A stretch of DNA of 64,000 nucleotides, taken from positions 1,116,001 to 1,180,000 of the forward strand of contig NZ_JAKWBL010000004.1 of the NCBI RefSeq assembly GCF_022513635.1, read 5' to 3'. Source of the stretch: Paraniabella ginsengisoli (lineage in GTDB: Bacteria; Bacteroidota; Bacteroidia; Chitinophagales; Chitinophagaceae). A program made the translations under genes and the position numbers. Shown in pieces: positions 60,675 through 64,000 of the stretch (its first letter is position 1; each line of letters begins with the position of its first letter). The notes under the pieces are model-generated. The model did not search any database and had not been told where the DNA came from. It was given only the letters and a program-made list of their open reading frames with translations.

Positions 60675-61844
60675 TTACCGCGGTTTCAAATACTCTTTCA
60701 TATAATTTTCTAGCTTTACCTCCAATGGTGAAGCTGGTTTTTTATTTTCAGAAAGATATTTTTTGTAATAAACGGATGCTTTGGCTTTGTTGTTTTGATC
60801 ATCATAAACCTTTCCTGCAAGGTAAAGATCAATCGGATCGTGAAAAATATAATAAGAAGTGTCCATTTCACGGACCGCTGTTGTATAGTTTTTCATCAAT
60901 GCATAATTATCGGCTTTTGCTCTAAAATATATTTGCGCCTCCTTCTGAATATTGAGATCAATGCATTCGTTCAACAACTCATTGCTTTTGGTATAATTTT
61001 GTTGTCTGCTATAACAAAGTGCCTGGCAGTAAGTGATGGTTTCGCTCGATAGATTATTTTCATTCATCCAGTTGCACAAGTTGAGGCTTTTTTCAATTTT
61101 ATTAGTATTCAAATAACTATAAGCAAGGTGTATGTAGGGGCCTACCGCAGACAAAGGCTGAACCGAATCGCGCAACAATTTTTCGCCCCAAAAAATCACT
61201 GCTTTATAATCCTTTTCTTTATACCTTATCGAAATTTTTTTATTAATAACCGCAACGCTGGAGGAATCTTTTTGCAAGAAAGCATCAATAATTTTTTCAG
61301 CTTCAATGGTATCTTTTTGCGCTGCAAAGCACTGGCATAAGCCATCACAATGTTGCTCGATGAAGGCTTCAGTTCGTAAGCTTTTTGTAAATACAGAAAG
61401 GCAGAATCGTATTCCTTTTCACTATTTAAAGCCAGACCAGCCAGATACCAGAACTTAGATTTTTCGGGCTGTATGGAAGTGAGATTTTTGTAATGAATAA
61501 CTGCACTGTCATTTTTGTTGTATATCAATCTATCATATATTGTTGCTATAAAAAGATTAGCTTGAAAATCCATCGGTTCCTGTTCGTATATTTTTTATAA
61601 GTATCTCTCGCTTCGAGCGGCATTTCCAGCATATAATAACAATAACCACATCCATCAAGTAAGCTTTGATATAATCATTTATGGGTTGATTTTTTAACCA
61701 ATTCAAGCCATTTTCAAAATCCATGTTCTGAAAATAAGTTAAGGTCTCTGCTCGATTATAGGTAGCATGCTGCGCTTTTACATAACAGGTAGGCGCGGAC
61801 AAGGCAATGAAAAGCAGTATTTTAAGCATAGTTATTGATTTCAT
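60675..61844 (-). CDS. Secreted TPR-repeat protein, unknown function (three frameshifts)
   Basis: About 390 residues after joining four segments. The signal peptide ends YVKAQ. TPR-like helical pairs include FWYLAGLALNSEKEYDSAFL YLQKAYELKP, YKEKDYKAVIFWGEKLLRD and ICQALCYSRQQNYTKSNELL-like units. Breaks near 61667 (true reading AYFDGCGYCYYMLEMPLEAR), near 61591, and one A at ~61320 (QRKKDTIEAEKIIDAFLQK). A perfect 24-bp palindrome lies 20 bp upstream of the ATG. Convergent with gyrB. Function unknown; perhaps periplasmic scaffolding. Confidence 0.7.
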
Positions 61845-61863
61845 GAGGATTATTTCACTATAA

Positions 61864-61887
61864 ATATAACTAATATATTAGTTATAT
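61864..61887. promoter_or_regulatory. Perfect 24-bp palindrome
   Basis: ATATAACTAATATATTAGTT then ATAT; fully symmetric. It is placed between the divergent TPR gene (start 61844) and the small gene at 61970. Shares the CTAATATATTAG core with the pair at 21069-21107. Confidence 0.6.
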
Positions 61888-61969
61888 GATGGTGTTATAA
61901 AATATTTATCTGTTGGTTTTTATCCGAAAACCCTTAATTTCAATTTTTCTTAACCCCAAAATAATAGCT

Positions 61970-62173
61970 ATGTCAGATGCAACACTTACAGCTTACAATG
62001 TAAAAACTAAAGAGAAGAATGTTCCTATTCAGGATGCAGTTATATCAAAAACAGCTAAAGGCGGGTATATCGCTAAAGGTAATGATGGTAAAGGCAATAA
62101 ATTAACTGCCCTTTTAGGAGAAGCAAAAGCATTAGCTGCTATTAAAGCAGGTGTTGCTAAGCAAGATTGGTAA
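61970..62173 (+). CDS. Small conserved Bacteroidota protein (67 residues)
   Basis: Reads MSDATLTAYNVKTKEKNVPI QDAVISKTAKGGYIAKGNDG KGNKLTALLGEAKALAAIKA and ends GVAKQDW. ATG 61970 is chosen over an upstream TTG because the added residues are unrelated. Soluble, Lys/Ala/Gly rich, with a beta-turn-beta GGYIAKGNDGKGNKL element. I recognise it as a recurring short Bacteroidota family with no assigned function. Own terminator. Confidence 0.7.
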   Translation: MSDATLTAYNVKTKEKNVPIQDAVISKTAKGGYIAKGNDGKGNKLTALLGEAKALAAIKAGVAKQDW

Positions 62174-62196
62174 TCTTTTCAAACTCTTTACGATAT

Positions 62197-62223
62197 TAGC
62201 CTGGCAATATGCCGGGCTTTTTT
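62197..62223 (+). terminator. Rho-independent terminator
   Basis: AGCCTGGC AATAT GCCGGGCT stem (one G-T pair) followed by six more T (seven in all), 24 bp after the small-protein stop. Confidence 0.85.
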
Positions 62224-62272
62224 GTTACATAATGGATTATTTTAGAATAGGCATGTGCTTTTTTACTATAAT

Positions 62273-62289
62273 ACGTTATACGATAACGT
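62273..62289 (+). promoter_or_regulatory. ACGTTAT-ACG-ATAACGT operator-like dyad
   Basis: 7-bp perfect arms with a 3-nt centre, 76 bp upstream of the GH28 start. LacI-family-like; a TTACCTTG -7-like box at 62338-62345 follows. Regulator not in the window. Confidence 0.5.
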
Positions 62290-62364
62290 TTGCGTAAATA
62301 AATTGATGCGCAATTGCAATGGCAACAATGTATTCTAATTACCTTGTATGCCTAATTGATTGCG

Positions 62365-64000
62365 ATGTATAAAATTCTTGCTTTTTTATTATTGTTTGCT
62401 ACAAGCACATTAAGCATTTGTGGGCAGCAAAACTGGAACCTTCCAAAAATTGCTGCAACTAGCTTTAGGTCCACAATTTTTAATATCACCCGATATGGGG
62501 CTGTAGGGGATGGCCACCAACTTAACACAACCGCTATTCAAAAAGCTATTGATGAGTGCCATGCAAAAGGCGGTGGAATAGTTCAGGTACCTGCCGGGCT
62601 ATGGCTTACAGGTCCGATTGTTTTAAAAAGTAATGTGAATTTAAATCTTTCTACAGGAGCTACTTTGTTATTTACAAAAGACAAAAGCCAATATCCATTA
62701 GTAAAGGCTAACTGGGAGGGCTTTGAGCAAATGCGTAACCAGTCGCCTATATCTGCCGAAGGCGCCACCAATATTGGTATCACCGGCAAGGGTATTATAG
62801 ACGGAAATGGAGACGGATGGCGTGCCGTGAAAAAAGGAAAAATGACAGAAGGCCAATGGAAAGAATTATTAGCTTCCGGAGGTGTACTAAATGAAGCAAA
62901 AGACATTTGGATGCCTTCTGAAAGTTTTGCAAAAGGCCAGAGTATGAAAGATGCAGGAAGGCTTTCAGCCGACAAAGATGCGGCTTTTTTGAGTCGATAA
63001 AAGATTTTTTACGTCCCAATTTAGTAGTGCTTACAAAGTGTGATAAGATTTTACTGGAAGGAGTTACCTTTCAAAACTCACCTGCATGGTGCTTGCACCC
63101 TTTAATGAGCAGCAATATTACAGTACGAAATATCTTTGTAAAAAATCCTTGGTATGCACAAAATGGAGACGGCATCGATTTAGAAAGTTGCAGCAATACT
63201 TTAATAGAGAATAGCGTATTTGATGTAGGCGATGACGGATTATGTATGAAAAGCGGCGCGATGCCGATGGCCGTGCAAGAGCGATGCCTACAAAAAATGT
63301 AATCATCCGCGGTTGCACCGTTTATGCTTCGCACGGTGGATTTGTAGTTGGAAGCGAAATGAGTGGTGGCGTAAATAATGTATATGTAAGTAATTGTACT
63401 TTTATAGGAAGCGATATTGGCCTTCGTTTTAAAACGACCAGAGGGCGCGGTGGCGTAGTTGAGAATATCTTTATAAAAGATATTTATATGAAAGATATTC
63501 CCGGAGATGCCATTTTGTTTGATATGTATTACATGGGGAAAGATCCGGTGCCTCAACATGGAGAAAAGCGTGAACTGCCAAAGGTTGAAATGCTTCCTGT
63601 GGATGAAACTACACCAGTTTTCAGAAATATTAATATCAGTAACGTTTATTGCAATGGTGCAAAAAAGCCATATTTATCAGGGGTTTACCAGAAATGCATG
63701 TGAAAAATATAAAAATAGAAAATTCAGTATTTCAATCTGATTACGGCGTGGACATTCAGGAAGCCAGCAATATTTATCTATCTAACGTAAAAGTATTTAG
63801 CAAACAAACAGAACCGGTGATTGATATTATTAATAGCGACAGCATTGGTGTAAAGAATTTTGATTACAGTAAAGATGCGAATCTATTGATGCGTGTGGCT
63901 GGTGAAAGAACAAAAGCGATAATGATGAAAGCAACTGATTATGGTAAAACAAAGCAAAAAGTACAGGCGGAGTTAGGCGCATCTGATAAAGCTGTGTTTA
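62365..64000 (+). CDS. GH28 polygalacturonase-type hydrolase, 3' end outside window (three frameshifts)
   Basis: At least 545 residues. The signal peptide ends SICGQ. FNITRYGAVGDGHQLNTTAI QKAIDECHAKGGGIVQVPAG is the GH28 opening. The catalytic acids lie in WYAQNGDGIDLESC and VGDDGLCMKSG, the catalytic His in ASHGGFVVGSEMSGGV, and GLRFKTTRGRGG follows. Missing bases: T-run ~62982-62987 (true reading AAFFESIKDFLRPNL), one C near 63257 (KSGRDADGRARAM), one A near 63664 (KKAIFIRGLPEMHVKN). Cleaves galacturonan-type pectin. With the fucosidase block at 972-8941 it suggests pectin/rhamnogalacturonan use. Frame open to the window end. Confidence 0.92.

Noticed and set aside
62583-62975. Minus-strand frame inside the GH28 gene
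   Set aside because: It lies entirely within the GH28 N-terminal domain and reads as low-complexity Pro/Ser/Phe.

Overview
The window is a stretch of a Bacteroidota chromosome, most likely from the family Chitinophagaceae. The grounds are AT-rich coding, an LpxC-FabZ fusion, DUF4783 and DUF4878 proteins, an alpha-oxoamine synthase of the sphingolipid/sulfonolipid type, promoters with a TAnnTTTG -7 element, a general lack of Shine-Dalgarno sequences, and a set of fucosidase and pectin-type glycoside hydrolases. I see no rRNA, tRNA, CRISPR array, prophage or insertion sequence.

A dominant property of the sequence is frameshifting. About 50 single-base indels interrupt otherwise perfect reading frames, and nearly all are one missing base in a run of A, T, G or C. 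They strike essential genes (gyrB, lpxC/fabZ, lpxB, a class A PBP, a Mur ligase) as often as accessory ones. I read them as uncorrected homopolymer errors of the assembly, not as pseudogenes. Broken genes are therefore listed as one CDS each, with the position of each break.

Layout. 1-921: 3' part of priA. 972-8941 (-): carbohydrate block with a sialate O-acetylesterase-like enzyme, GH29 and GH95 fucosidases, and a beta-helix (GH141-like) protein ending in a PDZ domain. 9097-15422: YjbR protein, cysM, FAD-linked oxidase, outer-membrane protein, a 54-residue membrane protein, lpxB, surE. 15658-18555: secreted basic protein, membrane protein, winged-helix regulator and creD, three of the four preceded by an AAAGCGCTT(T) palindrome. 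18629-24290 (-): RNase H-like YkuK, a LigT-like phosphoesterase with a PA0069-type radical SAM protein, apaG, SUI1/YciH, mntA-hepT toxin-antitoxin, nadC, DUF4783. 24431-33031: gpmI, GNAT, calcineurin-like phosphoesterase, uvrC, a secreted unknown, a DUF255 thioredoxin-domain protein. 33244-36571: esterase facing an ATP-grasp ligase and a YbdK-type carboxylate-amine ligase. 36703-45935: SprT-like protease with two AtpI/AtpZ-like membrane proteins, PBP1A, alpha-oxoamine synthase, a secreted protein, a 34-residue orphan peptide gene, PEP carboxylase. 46239-52015: lipoprotein pair, ppa, paralogous secreted pair, NlpC/P60 peptidase, sigma/anti-sigma pair. 52012-60664: Mur ligase, lpxC/fabZ, hybrid histidine kinase opposite a solute-binding protein, gyrB. 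60675-64000: TPR protein, small conserved protein, and a GH28 polygalacturonase that runs off the end.

Non-coding DNA is unusually structured. Eight degenerate copies of one ~80-bp element (core GAGCGWNGCAA, fixed 22-23 bp from a TATATAGGATG box) lie between genes in both orientations. Two nested-palindrome (snapback) elements, three GC-rich hairpin repeats (one inside a coding region), and two sets of TACTAAT-type palindromes are also present.

Functionally most genes are housekeeping: envelope (lpxB, lpxC/fabZ, Mur ligase, PBP1A, creD, alpha-oxoamine synthase), DNA repair and topology (priA, uvrC, gyrB) and central metabolism (gpmI, ppc, ppa, nadC, cysM). The accessory theme is breakdown of fucosylated, acetylated plant polysaccharide at both ends of the window.
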